Part shown: in pieces, positions 1 through 8,105 of the stretch
How positions within the stretch are numbered: position 1 is the stretch's first letter
Layout: each line of letters starts with the position of its first letter
DNA from: an uncultured Nostoc sp.
GTDB taxonomy: Bacteria > Cyanobacteriota > Cyanobacteriia > Cyanobacteriales > Nostocaceae
Reading direction: 5' to 3'
Length of the DNA stretch: 48,343 nucleotides
NCBI RefSeq assembly: GCF_937863485.1
Contig: NZ_CALMFY010000240.1
Coordinates: 1-48,343, forward strand
Notes under the pieces: model-generated
Database searches by the model: none
Seen by the model: only the letters and a program-made list of their open reading frames with translations
What the model was told of the DNA's origin: nothing
Position numbers and translations under genes: made by a program

Positions 1-303
1 GCTATACGTCGCACATCCCCTTGATTATCAGCAGTGGCGCGGTCTTTGAGAATCGAGTGGGTGTCCGGGTCTTCTTTAAAATTGCTGGCTAATGCTTCGA
101 TGGCTATACGTCGCACATCCCCATCATTATCAGCAGTGCTTAGGTCTTTGAGAAACGAGCGGGTGTCCGGGTCATCTTTGAAATTGCTGGCTAATGCTTG
201 GATGACTACATCTCGTACATACTCTTCATTATCAGCAATGGCACGGTCTTTGAGCCAGTGTAAGGTATCGCTGTTATCTTTCCAAATCATGGCGACTGTT
301 GCA
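1..303 (-). repeat. 102-bp tandem repeats encoding 34-aa HEAT units
   Basis: Three successive copies with a 102-bp period, for example the boundary ATGGCTATACG near 100 and its counterpart near 202. Copies 1 and 2 are almost identical at DNA level and copy 3 has diverged, so the array has expanded or been homogenised recently. Each unit encodes one HEAT-like helical repeat (core EALASNFKEDPDT). The array continues beyond the window start. Confidence 0.8.
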
Positions 304-2561
304 ACTGCTTGAGTGCGAATTTCCTGAACTAGCTCAGTTTCTTCTTCATCTTCATAAGGTTCGTAATAGTACCAGAGGTCATATTTAGTTAAGTCTTTTA
401 GCTTATCAAGCAATTTATTAGCCACTGACGCAATTATCGAGCGATTTCTCACTTCTGCAAGACAGTTAGCCGCTAAAAACAAGTTGATAAATTTTTCCTC
501 CTCGCCATCTTGCACCATTAAGTAATCAAGAATTTCACCAACGAATTTTGGCTCAATCATTCCCGCAATTAACAGCAACACCTCATGCCAAATTTCATCT
601 TGCCAGTGTTTGCCAAAAACTTCAGTTTTGAGATTCTCAATTGTAATACTGCGTTCCTTCTCAAACTGCCAGACAAACTCCCAAGCACAGAAATATTCTA
701 AAAAAGTCCGATGCACAAAGGCATAGTAATCTGCACCCAAAAAACATAAAATAAAGTTGCGAGTCCGCAGTTGATTAATCATCACCCGCGCAACTTCTCT
801 AGCTTGAGTGATTTCTAGACTTTTGAAATAGTCAGTCAAAATCTTCTCTAAATTACCTACACTAATCAAATTGCCAGCCAAACCTTTATCGCCCGTTTGC
901 ATATGATAGGCAACCTGACGCAACATCGCTTGCTTATCTTTATAATCAATAATTTTAGGATCTAACCTCTTATCTTCTTGCAAAGCACGTTCCACATCCC
1001 ATTGATGCAGCAATACCCGCGATGCTTGATTATAAAGTTCGGCTCTATCTCTTGGCAATTCCTGATTCCGATTCAGAATCGCCATCATCGTCAACAACAG
1101 AGGATTTCCTGCTAGTTCTGCAATAGATTGTGAAGTCTTAATCCCTATTTGCAGCCGTTCCCGTTTTCTAACTTTATCCGCTATATCGATAAAAGTTAAC
1201 TCATGCCAGCGGTAAATAAAATCCTGAATTTGTTCTGGTTCTAAATCTTGCAATATAAAGTGGTGAAACTCAGCATCTCGCAAACGTTGCGGTTTGTAGC
1301 CAATCACGCGAGAAGTGACAATCACCTGCACATCACGATATTCATTAGTGAAGCGATGAATATCAGTAATTACATCTTCTCGTTGAGCAGGATCAAATAC
1401 CTCATCCAAACCATCGAACATCACCAAAGCCTTACCACTCTTTAGCTGTTCGTGTAGTTGATGTTGGTTGAGGTGAGAAATCGCACCACTACATTTATGA
1501 AAAAATTCTAGAAAACTATGACACTCTTTATCCTCCCGCCGCCGCATATAAGTGCGTAACTCAATCAGCACAGGAATCGGTAGAGAAAAAGAATTATTCA
1601 GAGGACTCCTAGCCCAATTTAATGCCAAGTATTTTAATAAAGTAGATTTCCCTGAACCAGGGTCGCCCAGAATCACGATATATTTATTAGTCTGCTGCTC
1701 ATTTACAATATCCACTATAGAACGTTTCGGTTGTTCTAAATAAACTCGTTTGTAGCGCTCTAATTCTTCTAACTCAACTTCTGCTTCCAGTTCGTTAGTT
1801 TCTCGCAATCTTCGGAGATGTTCTTTCGGCAGCTCGTGAATTCGGGGAATAACTTGGTGAATTTCGCGGACATTTTGTGCTATGAATATATCCCAGACTT
1901 TGAGTTTATCTCGATAATCATAGGTACTCGTATCTAAGCTGTCTAAATTAAGATTGCTATAGGTTTCTTTAATAGCTTCTTGGTATCTTTCCAAATCAAA
2001 ATCAGGAATAATCCCGGCTATCTCTGTTGTCTTGTATCGGATTTTGTCTAAATTTTGGGAATTCAGAATCTCTCGCAGTTCAGGAACTCCTATAATAATC
2101 TCTTTAACCGTTTGCAGATATTTCCTGGCAATCCGTTTCCAGTTAAAATCATCCGGTAACGGGTATGAAGCATTAAGTTCATACCAAATTGTTTCTAATT
2201 TCTTGGTATCTATGGTTTGACAGTCATCTTTAAAAGCAGTTCCCAAAATTGCTTTGACTTCTGGATGCTTCAGAAATTTATTTAACGGCTGCTCATACTT
2301 TTTGATTTCATCTTCAGCAAGTTCACTATCATCTAAATCCTGCTGCATGAGTTGCAAAAATTCTGTTACAGCCATGACAACAGCTTTCTCCAGGGGTTCT
2401 CGCTTAAAAGGCGCGGTTACAGCATTATTAAAGATATTTTTGAAAAAATCTTTAGCGTAGTCCTTGAGTAAATCCTTGACAAACTCTTCGCTGATAATAG
2501 TTTTGACAAGAAATCCAACCGCTTTTTGACCTATCCAAAGAGTGAACCACTCAATTATCAT
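1..2561 (-). CDS. NACHT-domain STAND NTPase with HEAT repeats (3' end beyond window)
   Basis: Reading frame open from ATG at 2561 to the window start, 853 residues visible, C-terminus missing. Residues 1-290 are a helical N-terminal region I cannot assign. The NACHT ATPase follows: Walker A GDPGSGKST at about 299-307 and Walker B LVMFDGLDEV at about 380-390, then a sensor-type TSR motif. A helical segment leads to HEAT-like repeats of 34 residues at the visible end. STAND NTPases of this type act as signal-sensing switches that oligomerise on ligand binding; many bacterial NACHT proteins are antiphage sensors (family knowledge). The gene diverges from the Uma2 gene at 2711 across 149 bp. A defence role is inference; the N-terminal effector is unidentified. 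Confidence 0.9.
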   Translation of the reverse strand, partial: MIIEWFTLWIGQKAVGFLVKTIISEEFVKDLLKDYAKDFFKNIFNNAVTAPFKREPLEKAVVMAVTEFLQLMQQDLDDSELAEDEIKKYEQPLNKFLKHPEVKAILGTAFKDDCQTIDTKKLETIWYELNASYPLPDDFNWKRIARKYLQTVKEIIIGVPELREILNSQNLDKIRYKTTEIAGIIPDFDLERYQEAIKETYSNLNLDSLDTSTYDYRDKLKVWDIFIAQNVREIHQVIPRIHELPKEHLRRLRETNELEAEVELEELERYKRVYLEQPKRSIVDIVNEQQTNKYIVILGDPGSGKSTLLKYLALNWARSPLNNSFSLPIPVLIELRTYMRRREDKECHSFLEFFHKCSGAISHLNQHQLHEQLKSGKALVMFDGLDEVFDPAQREDVITDIHRFTNEYRDVQVIVTSRVIGYKPQRLRDAEFHHFILQDLEPEQIQDFIYRWHELTFIDIADKVRKRERLQIGIKTSQSIAELAGNPLLLTMMAILNRNQELPRDRAELYNQASRVLLHQWDVERALQEDKRLDPKIIDYKDKQAMLRQVAYHMQTGDKGLAGNLISVGNLEKILTDYFKSLEITQAREVARVMINQLRTRNFILCFLGADYYAFVHRTFLEYFCAWEFVWQFEKERSITIENLKTEVFGKHWQDEIWHEVLLLIAGMIEPKFVGEILDYLMVQDGEEEKFINLFLAANCLAEVRNRSIIASVANKLLDKLKDLTKYDLWYYYEPYEDEEETELVQEIRTQAVATVAMIWKDNSDTLHWLKDRAIADNEEYVRDVVIQALASNFKDDPDTRSFLKDLSTADNDGDVRRIAIEALASNFKEDPDTHSILKDRATADNQGDVRRI

Positions 2562-2710
2562 ACTCACGCCTGCTAAGTGCTTGACTACGAGTATATACAC
2601 TAGCTTGAGGAATATTTCCAGATTTCTGAGTCTTCTAAGTTAAGAGCGATGCTAGCTGAAGATTTGTTAAAAATAACTAATAACTGTGAATTGATATTAG
2701 GAGTAGTTTT

Positions 2711-3526
2711 ATGGTTCTACAAGTTAACCCTATCCAAAAAGAACCAATTGTTACTTGGGAAGCACTTCCAGCCGACTTCATTTTACCTGACGATCCAGTG
2801 GAAAATATTCAACAACCTGCGATCGCTGCTGCGCTTACCGATGCTTTGGGAAGCACAGGACGCATCCAACCCCAGATGCTGATTGGCTCTAATTTTGGAC
2901 TTGTAGCCACAGTCAACAAAAAAATCGTTGTCAAAGCCCCTGACTGGTTTTATGTCCCTCAAGTGCAACCTGTAGCCGCAAATGTAATTCGTCGCAGCTA
3001 TACCCCAAATTTAGAAGGCGCTGCTGTGGCTGTGGTGATGGAATTTCTTTCAGACACAGAAGGTGGAGAACTATCAGTTCGCTCAACTCCACCCTACGGT
3101 AAACTCTATTATTACGAAAAGATTCTCCAAGTTCCAACCTACGTAACCTACGATCCTTATGAACCAAGCATAGAACTACGCTGCTTGCAAAATGGACAAT
3201 ATACTTTGCAGCAAGCAGACGCTAATGGACGTTACTGGATTCCTGAGTTAGAGTTATTTCTCGGAATTTGGCAAGGTGAAAGATTATGCCAAACCATGAA
3301 TTGGCTGCGGTGGTGGGATACAGAAGGAAATTTGCTGTTGTGGAGCAGCGAACAAGCCCAACAGGAACACCAACGCGCTGAACAAGAACGCCAACGCGCT
3401 GAACAAGAACGCCAACGTGCTGAACAAGAACACCAACGTGCTGAACAAGAACGCCAACGCGCTGATATATTAGCAGCTAAGTTACGTGAGCTAGGTATTG
3501 ACCCTGATGCGACGCCGATAGCGTAG
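2711..3526 (+). CDS. Uma2 family (DUF820) PD-(D/E)XK nuclease-fold protein with coiled-coil tail
   Basis: 271 aa. The body (about residues 1-205) matches the cyanobacterial Uma2/DUF820 family, a predicted restriction-endonuclease fold: a VVMEFLS strand, then GKLYYYEKILQVPTYV and YDPYEPSIELR, ending at a WLRWWD segment. Residues about 215-255 are heptads of the AEQERQR type, a charged coiled coil encoded by 21-bp DNA repeats. The end LAAKLRELGIDPD is the usual family tail. ATG at 2711 follows a GGAG-like site. These proteins are abundant in cyanobacteria and their function is not settled. The gene diverges from the NACHT ATPase. The stop codon lies inside a dispersed GC-rich repeat (about 3514-3560). 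Confidence 0.88.
   Translation: MVLQVNPIQKEPIVTWEALPADFILPDDPVENIQQPAIAAALTDALGSTGRIQPQMLIGSNFGLVATVNKKIVVKAPDWFYVPQVQPVAANVIRRSYTPNLEGAAVAVVMEFLSDTEGGELSVRSTPPYGKLYYYEKILQVPTYVTYDPYEPSIELRCLQNGQYTLQQADANGRYWIPELELFLGIWQGERLCQTMNWLRWWDTEGNLLLWSSEQAQQEHQRAEQERQRAEQERQRAEQEHQRAEQERQRADILAAKLRELGIDPDATPIA
3359..3465 (+). repeat. 21-bp in-frame tandem repeats (coiled-coil heptads)
   Basis: About five copies of a 21-bp unit (CAACGCGCTGAACAAGAACG type), each encoding one heptad QRAEQER or QRAEQEH at the C-terminus of the Uma2 protein. It is coding repeat expansion, not a CRISPR array. Confidence 0.85.
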
Positions 3527-3624
3527 CGGTAGCGAGTCCGCGAGCGTCATAGCCCGTTGTAGACATAGCATAACCTCAAGGGATGCTGGGAATAATAATT
3601 TTGGGACATCAGCACCAAAATTCT

Positions 3625-4479
3625 ATGAAACAGCAAAAAAATCAGTTCAGCCATCTCACTGCGATCGAAAGAAGTTATCTGTCATTTCCTGCACAGTTTT
3701 TATTAAATCAAAACCTTTTCCAAGGCAAAATACTAGACTTTGGTTGTGGCTTTGGTAATGATGTTAAAATATTGCGCCAAAAAGGTTGTGATATTACAGG
3801 CTATGACCCCTATTATTTTCCACAATATCCTGATAATAAATTTGATACCATAATTTGCTTCTATGTTTTAAATGTTTTATTTACTGAAGAACAAACTAAT
3901 GTTCTTATGGAAATATCACACTTATTAAAACCAGGAGGCAAAGCTTATTATGCTGTAAGAAGGGATCTGAAAAAAGAAGGATTTCGAGAACATTATGTTC
4001 ATAAAAAACCTACTTATCAATGTATTGTCAAACTTCCCTTTGCTTCAGTTTGCTTAGATGAGCATCGAGAATTATATGAGTATGTTCACTATAATCATCA
4101 GCAAAATTCATCTAATTATTGCATCTTCTGTAATCCTCATAAAAGTCTAAAATTATTAACTGAATCAGCAACTGCTTATGCTATTTTTGATGGTTATCCT
4201 ATAAGTAAAGGACATATTTTGATTATTCCTAAACGTCATGTTAGCAGTTATTTTGAACTACCATTGAAAGAGCAATCTGCTTGCTGGCTTATGGTGAACA
4301 AAGTACAAGAAATTCTCAAAACAGAATTTGAACCTGATGGTTTTAATATAGGAATGAATATTAACAGAGCCGCCGGTCAAAATATTATGCACACCAGTAT
4401 TCATATCATCCCTCGTTACAAAGGTGATACTGTCTCTACTAAAAGTGGAATCAGGAACGTTATTCCTAAAAAGCAATAG
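3625..4479 (+). CDS. SAM-dependent methyltransferase fused to a HIT-family domain
   Basis: 284 aa from ATG 3625; an in-frame ATG at 3583 would add 14 residues that look non-coding. The N-terminal half is a class I methyltransferase: LDFGCGFGNDVKIL is the SAM-binding motif I, GYDPYY is the acidic strand-2 region, and LLKPGGKAYYAVRRD follows. The C-terminal half is a HIT domain: CIFC zinc-type pair, then GYPISKGHILIIPKRHV, and the histidine-triad region QNIMHTSIHIIPRYKGD. In HIT hydrolases and transferases the triad is H-x-H-x-H and the middle His is the nucleophile; here it reads H-T-S-I-H, so the middle residue is Ser (codon AGT). Nucleotidyl hydrolase activity is therefore doubtful. Substrates are unknown. 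Confidence 0.85.
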   Translation: MKQQKNQFSHLTAIERSYLSFPAQFLLNQNLFQGKILDFGCGFGNDVKILRQKGCDITGYDPYYFPQYPDNKFDTIICFYVLNVLFTEEQTNVLMEISHLLKPGGKAYYAVRRDLKKEGFREHYVHKKPTYQCIVKLPFASVCLDEHRELYEYVHYNHQQNSSNYCIFCNPHKSLKLLTESATAYAIFDGYPISKGHILIIPKRHVSSYFELPLKEQSACWLMVNKVQEILKTEFEPDGFNIGMNINRAAGQNIMHTSIHIIPRYKGDTVSTKSGIRNVIPKKQ

Positions 4480-4587
4480 TTTTTTTCCTGACAGTTTTTA
4501 GTAGCAAACCCAGATATATAGCAAATACATAAATTTGAAAAACCTGATTTTTCAGTCTTGTTGAAAATATTGCAAAATATTTCAGTT

Positions 4588-4739
4588 AACGTGAGTTCGA
4601 TGGGTTACATGGTGTTGGCCTAATTAGTCTAATAAAAAACTTCTAAGAGGTTTTACTATGCAAAATCTGTCCCTCTCCGACGGGCGAGAGAAACTTGAAC
4701 TTTAATTCAAGACAGGGAGAGGTTCGTCGAACTCACGTT
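4588..4739. mobile_element. MITE-like element with 13-bp perfect terminal inverted repeats
   Basis: Begins AACGTGAGTTCGA (4588-4600) and ends with its exact reverse complement TCGAACTCACGTT (4727-4739). The interior has pairing CCCTCTCC/GGGAGAGG arms and a CTTGAA/TTCAAG hairpin, so the whole 152-bp unit can fold as a cruciform. No coding capacity. It lies between convergent genes and stops 3 bp from the 3' end of the second Uma2 gene, where it could serve as a transcription barrier. Confidence 0.7.
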
Positions 4740-4742
4740 CAA

Positions 4743-5603
4743 TTAACCCAGATTATCTGGATCTATTCCCAGCGCTCTTAATTTTTCTGTCAATTGTTGC
4801 ACCTTTTGTTCTGCAACTTCAGCGCGTTGTGCTTCTTGTTGAGCGCGTTGTGCTTCTTGTTGAGCGCGTTGTGCTTCTTGTTGAGCGCGTTGTGTTTCTT
4901 GTTGAGCGCGTTGTGTTTCTTGTTGAGCACGTTGTGTTTCTTGTTGAGCGCGTTGTGTTTCTTGTTGAGCGCGTTGTGTTTCTTGTTTTATTTGTTCTGC
5001 GGGCGTGAGATACCGTTGTCCTTGTTCACCATACCAATACATCCATTCCCGCGTTACACCGCAATAATTTCCCCTTTCGCAACCAATTCCCAGCCCAATT
5101 TCTGGTAGCCAAACGGGGTTTCCCTCTTGCAATTCATATTTACCATTAACTAACTTATGCACTTCCAAATGCGGTTTGCGACGGCGACGGGAGGAATAAA
5201 TCACGTAGTAAAGTACACCCAAAGCCGCATATTCATCCAATTTAGTAGTGTATTCCTTGCGATAATTTTGGGAAACTACTTCTAGCACGAAAATCGGTAC
5301 AACATTTTCATCCCACAGCACATAACTAGGACGCAACTCTTCATCATAAAACCGCTCTACCCCTAAGCTTAAAAACCCATCTGGCACAATCGGTGGTTTA
5401 TCCGGGTGATAATAAATACCCATATCTATCCCAAATAACCAGTCCATACGTTCTGCCCAGAGTATCAGCAGGATCGCCTTCAGCAAGCCTGGTATTAATT
5501 CTTGCAGTTCATTATCCACAGGCGTTTCATCAGAGTCGGGTAATTCCTCGGCTGAAGGCAAGTACCTTGGTAAGTTGTAGTGTAACATGGCTGGTTTCCC
5601 CAA
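4743..5603 (-). CDS. Uma2 family (DUF820) PD-(D/E)XK nuclease-fold protein with long coiled-coil tail
   Basis: 286 aa. Motifs expected of the nuclease fold are visible: PDGFLSLGVE (acidic), FVLEVVSQNY (Glu) and KLDEYAALGVLYYVIY (Lys helix and strand), then WLPEIGLGIGCERG. Residues about 205-265 are about nine heptads of the AQQETQR type, followed by the tail EKLRALGIDPDNLG, which is close to that of the Uma2 gene at 2711 (ELGIDPD). The two are paralogues of the same architecture but distinct sub-groups. Start ATG 5603. Cellular role unknown; DNA cleavage is a family prediction only. Confidence 0.88.
   Translation of the reverse strand: MGKPAMLHYNLPRYLPSAEELPDSDETPVDNELQELIPGLLKAILLILWAERMDWLFGIDMGIYYHPDKPPIVPDGFLSLGVERFYDEELRPSYVLWDENVVPIFVLEVVSQNYRKEYTTKLDEYAALGVLYYVIYSSRRRRKPHLEVHKLVNGKYELQEGNPVWLPEIGLGIGCERGNYCGVTREWMYWYGEQGQRYLTPAEQIKQETQRAQQETQRAQQETQRAQQETQRAQQETQRAQQEAQRAQQEAQRAQQEAQRAEVAEQKVQQLTEKLRALGIDPDNLG
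4821..4984 (-). repeat. 21-bp in-frame tandem repeats (coiled-coil heptads)
   Basis: About eight copies of a 21-bp unit (GCGTTGTGTTTCTTGTTGAG on the plus strand), encoding AQQETQR or AQQEAQR heptads of the Uma2 protein. Copies are nearly identical, so length is likely variable between strains by slippage. Confidence 0.85.
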
Positions 5604-6189
5604 AAATCAAAGGATATTTGGCTCTATTTGGCTCACCAGAATTATAGCGATTTCTTTGCTAGCGATATCTACGACGGGCTGTGACACTCTAATACTCGCT
5701 CTAAGCGTTGGTACAACCTCTCGTAGAGAAGGCTTTACGCAACTCTACAAGACACTGTTCGCTTTCGCTACCAGTGACGCACGGACATTAACTATGTCAT
5801 TAGTTTACTACTATATATTTAAGTAATTTACTAATACTAATTGGCAGCTTTTAGCTACTAGACAATCTTAAGTCTGCGGCAATCATGAGCAACAAAATTT
5901 ATTTGATTACCTAAATTCTAACTGTCACAATCCGATTATCTTGATGATGCAATGCTTTGCTTTGACTAAGGGATACTACTTGTGGTAATGAGAAACAGCC
6001 AAGATTCGACAGATATAATAGTTGCTGGCTGGTTTTTTGGTTGTGCAGAGCATTGCCTCAGCTAAAGTTGCAGCCCAGTCAATAATACAGGCGTTTCTAT
6101 CCTACCAAGGAAGTTGCTTAACCCGAGAAAATTTTGGTAACTCTTAACTATTAATAAATATATAAGTGCTTAGTGCTATTCATGCTTTA
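5604..6189. other. Gene-free region upstream of the serA leader
   Basis: No convincing coding sequence on either strand. 5690-5790 carries GC-rich dispersed repeat debris of the kind common in Nostoc (CTCTCGTAGAGAAGGCTTTACG and TTCGCTTTCGCTACC type stretches). The rest is AT-rich. A TATA-rich stretch near 6150-6195 could hold the promoter of the structured element that follows. Confidence 0.5.
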
Positions 6190-6310
6190 TATTTAGCGAC
6201 AGGGTGGCGCAAACAGCCACTCATGTTCAAATACTTAGGAGGCAGTACCCACCGGAAGCAACTCACGCTTCGATACTATCAGCACGGAGCGTAAGAAGGT
6301 TAAGTTGATA
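6190..6310 (+). ncRNA. Candidate structured RNA or leader upstream of serA (6S RNA is one possibility)
   Basis: A GC-richer island in AT-rich DNA with several pairings: GTGGC-GCAAACA-GCCAC (6205-6221), GAAGC-AACTCAC-GCTTC (6255-6271), and an alternative helix between CTCACGCT and AGCGTAAG (about 6262-6297) that excludes the previous one. TTTATATT at about 6187-6194 resembles a -10 box, placing a 5' end near 6200. It ends about 90 bp before serA, so it may be an independent small RNA or a 5' leader. I cannot name the family with confidence. Confidence 0.4.
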
Positions 6311-6402
6311 TTAAAACGAATAATTTTTGCTGAATTGCGACAGATAAAGACTAAACTAAAAAGTCTTGTGCAGCAAAACCTGTAGCTTTAAATGAAATAA
6401 TC

Positions 6403-7983
6403 ATGTCTAAGGTTCTTGTCTCAGATTCTATTGACCAAGCTGGAATTGACATTCTTTCTCAAGTTGCTACCGTTGATGTCAAAATAGGTCTAAAACCAGC
6501 CGAACTGCTCCAAATTATTGGTGAGTATGACGCGCTGATGATTCGCTCTAGTACACGCGTCACCCAAGAAATTATTGAAGCCGGCACGCAGCTAAAAATC
6601 ATCGGTCGTGCTGGTGTGGGTGTGGATAATGTGGATGTTCCTGCTGCCACACGCCGGGGAATTGTGGTAGTCAATTCTCCAGAGGGAAATACAATTGCCG
6701 CCGCAGAACATGCGCTAGCGATGATTTTGGCCTTGTCTCGCCACATCCCCGATGCTAACGCTTCGGTGAAACGCGGTGCGTGGGATCGCAATAGCTTTGT
6801 CGGCGCGGAAGTCTACAAAAAAACTCTCGGCGTTGTTGGTTTGGGTAAAATTGGCTCCCATGTTGCCACTGTAGCTAAGACAATGGGGATGAAACTCCTA
6901 GCTTATGACCCTTTTATTTCTACAGACCGAGCCGAACAACTTGGCTGTCAGCTAGTGGAGCTAGATTTACTCTTCCAGCAAGCAGACTATATTACCCTAC
7001 ACATCCCTAAAACCCCAGAAACCACCCACTTAATCAATGCCACAACCCTGGCAAAGATGAAACCCACAACCCGGATTATCAACTGCGCTCGTGGTGGGAT
7101 CATTGATGAAGTAGCTTTAGCAGCAGCTCTGAAAGCGGGTAAAATCGGGGGTGCAGCCTTGGATGTGTTCGAGTCAGAACCACTGGGTGAATCTGAATTG
7201 CGATCGCTAGGCAAAGAAATCATCCTCACCCCCCATTTGGGAGCCTCCACCGCGGAAGCTCAAGTAAATGTGGCTATTGATGTTGCCGAACAAATTCGGG
7301 ATGTACTTTTAGGACTACCAGCACGTTCAGCCGTCAACATTCCCGGACTCGGCCCCGATGTGTTGGAAGAACTCAAACCCTACATGCAACTAGCAGAAAC
7401 TCTAGGTAATCTGGTGGGACAACTAGCTGGCGGACGGGTGGAAGTACTCAATATTCGACTGCAAGGGGAACTCGCGACCAACAAAAGTCAGCCTTTGGTA
7501 GTAGCTGCCCTGAAAGGATTACTTTACCAAGCTTTGCGGGAACGGGTAAATTACGTAAATGCCAGCATAGAAGCTAAAGAACGCGGAATTCGGGTGATTG
7601 AAACCCGCGATGCTTCCATTAGAGACTATGCCGGAACGCTTCATCTAGAAGCCACGGGTACTTTAGGGACTCATTCTGTCACAGGCGCTTTGTTGGGTGA
7701 GCGGGAAATTCACCTGACTGATGTTGATGGTTTCCCGATTAACGTCCCACCCAGCAAATATATGTTGTTTACCCTGCACCGCGATATGCCGGGGATTATC
7801 GGCAAACTCGGTTCTTTACTCGGCAGTTTTAATGTGAATATTGCCAGTATGCAAGTAGGTCGTAAAATCGTCCGTGGTGATGCGGTAATGGCTCTGAGTA
7901 TAGATGACCCCTTACCTGAGGGTATTTTGGATGAGATTATAAAAGTCCCTGGTATTCGGGACGCGTATACAGTAACACTTTAA
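6403..7983 (+). CDS. serA: D-3-phosphoglycerate dehydrogenase
   Basis: 526 aa, the full-length long form. It catalyses NAD-dependent oxidation of 3-phosphoglycerate to 3-phosphohydroxypyruvate, the first step of serine synthesis, in the cytoplasm. The N-terminal substrate lobe includes GRAGVGVDNVD. The Rossmann domain carries VVGLGKIGSHVA (about residues 144-155). The dehydrogenase signature NCARGGIIDE and the catalytic DVFESEP...TPHLGAST region follow. About 320-450 is the intervening allosteric domain, and the C-terminal ACT domain contains HRDMPGIIGKLGSLL. ATG 6403. prmA follows after a 122-bp gap made of inverted heptamer repeats. Confidence 0.97.
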   Translation: MSKVLVSDSIDQAGIDILSQVATVDVKIGLKPAELLQIIGEYDALMIRSSTRVTQEIIEAGTQLKIIGRAGVGVDNVDVPAATRRGIVVVNSPEGNTIAAAEHALAMILALSRHIPDANASVKRGAWDRNSFVGAEVYKKTLGVVGLGKIGSHVATVAKTMGMKLLAYDPFISTDRAEQLGCQLVELDLLFQQADYITLHIPKTPETTHLINATTLAKMKPTTRIINCARGGIIDEVALAAALKAGKIGGAALDVFESEPLGESELRSLGKEIILTPHLGASTAEAQVNVAIDVAEQIRDVLLGLPARSAVNIPGLGPDVLEELKPYMQLAETLGNLVGQLAGGRVEVLNIRLQGELATNKSQPLVVAALKGLLYQALRERVNYVNASIEAKERGIRVIETRDASIRDYAGTLHLEATGTLGTHSVTGALLGEREIHLTDVDGFPINVPPSKYMLFTLHRDMPGIIGKLGSLLGSFNVNIASMQVGRKIVRGDAVMALSIDDPLPEGILDEIIKVPGIRDAYTVTL

Positions 7984-8103
7984 TTTTGGATTTCGGATTT
8001 TGGATTTTGGATTGGTAATGGCTAATTGCTCATTGTTTTTCGCATTGGTCATTATCCGTTACCTAGTCCCCAATCTAAAATCTAAAATCTAAAATCTAAA
8101 ATT
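7982..8103. repeat. Heptamer tandem repeats arranged as a 34-bp inverted pair
   Basis: Arm 1 at 7982-8015 is built of TTTTGGA-type heptamers starting at the serA stop codon. Arm 2 at 8070-8103 is AAAATCT heptamers ending 2 bp before prmA. Reversed, arm 2 matches arm 1 with only a few differences, mostly G to A, which still pair as G-U in RNA. The transcript could form a 34-bp stem with a 54-nt loop between serA and prmA. Confidence 0.75.
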
Positions 8104-8105
8104 AT

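Noticed and set aside
34..312. Plus-strand open frame over the repeats at the window start
   Set aside because: It is the antisense shadow of the HEAT-repeat region of the NACHT gene; its repeated peptide only reflects the DNA repeats.
2649..2882. Short frame starting before the Uma2 gene
   Set aside because: It overlaps the Uma2 start in another frame and shows no protein features; 2711 has the family N-terminus.
3359..4984. Regular short repeats that could suggest CRISPR arrays
   Set aside because: Both arrays are in-frame 21-bp units without spacers, encoding coiled-coil heptads inside Uma2 genes.
6190..6310. Glutamine riboswitch (glnA RNA) because of GTTCA and GGAAG segments
   Set aside because: The required closing stem (GTTC with GAAC) and the GGAAGTAGG core are not present in the right order.
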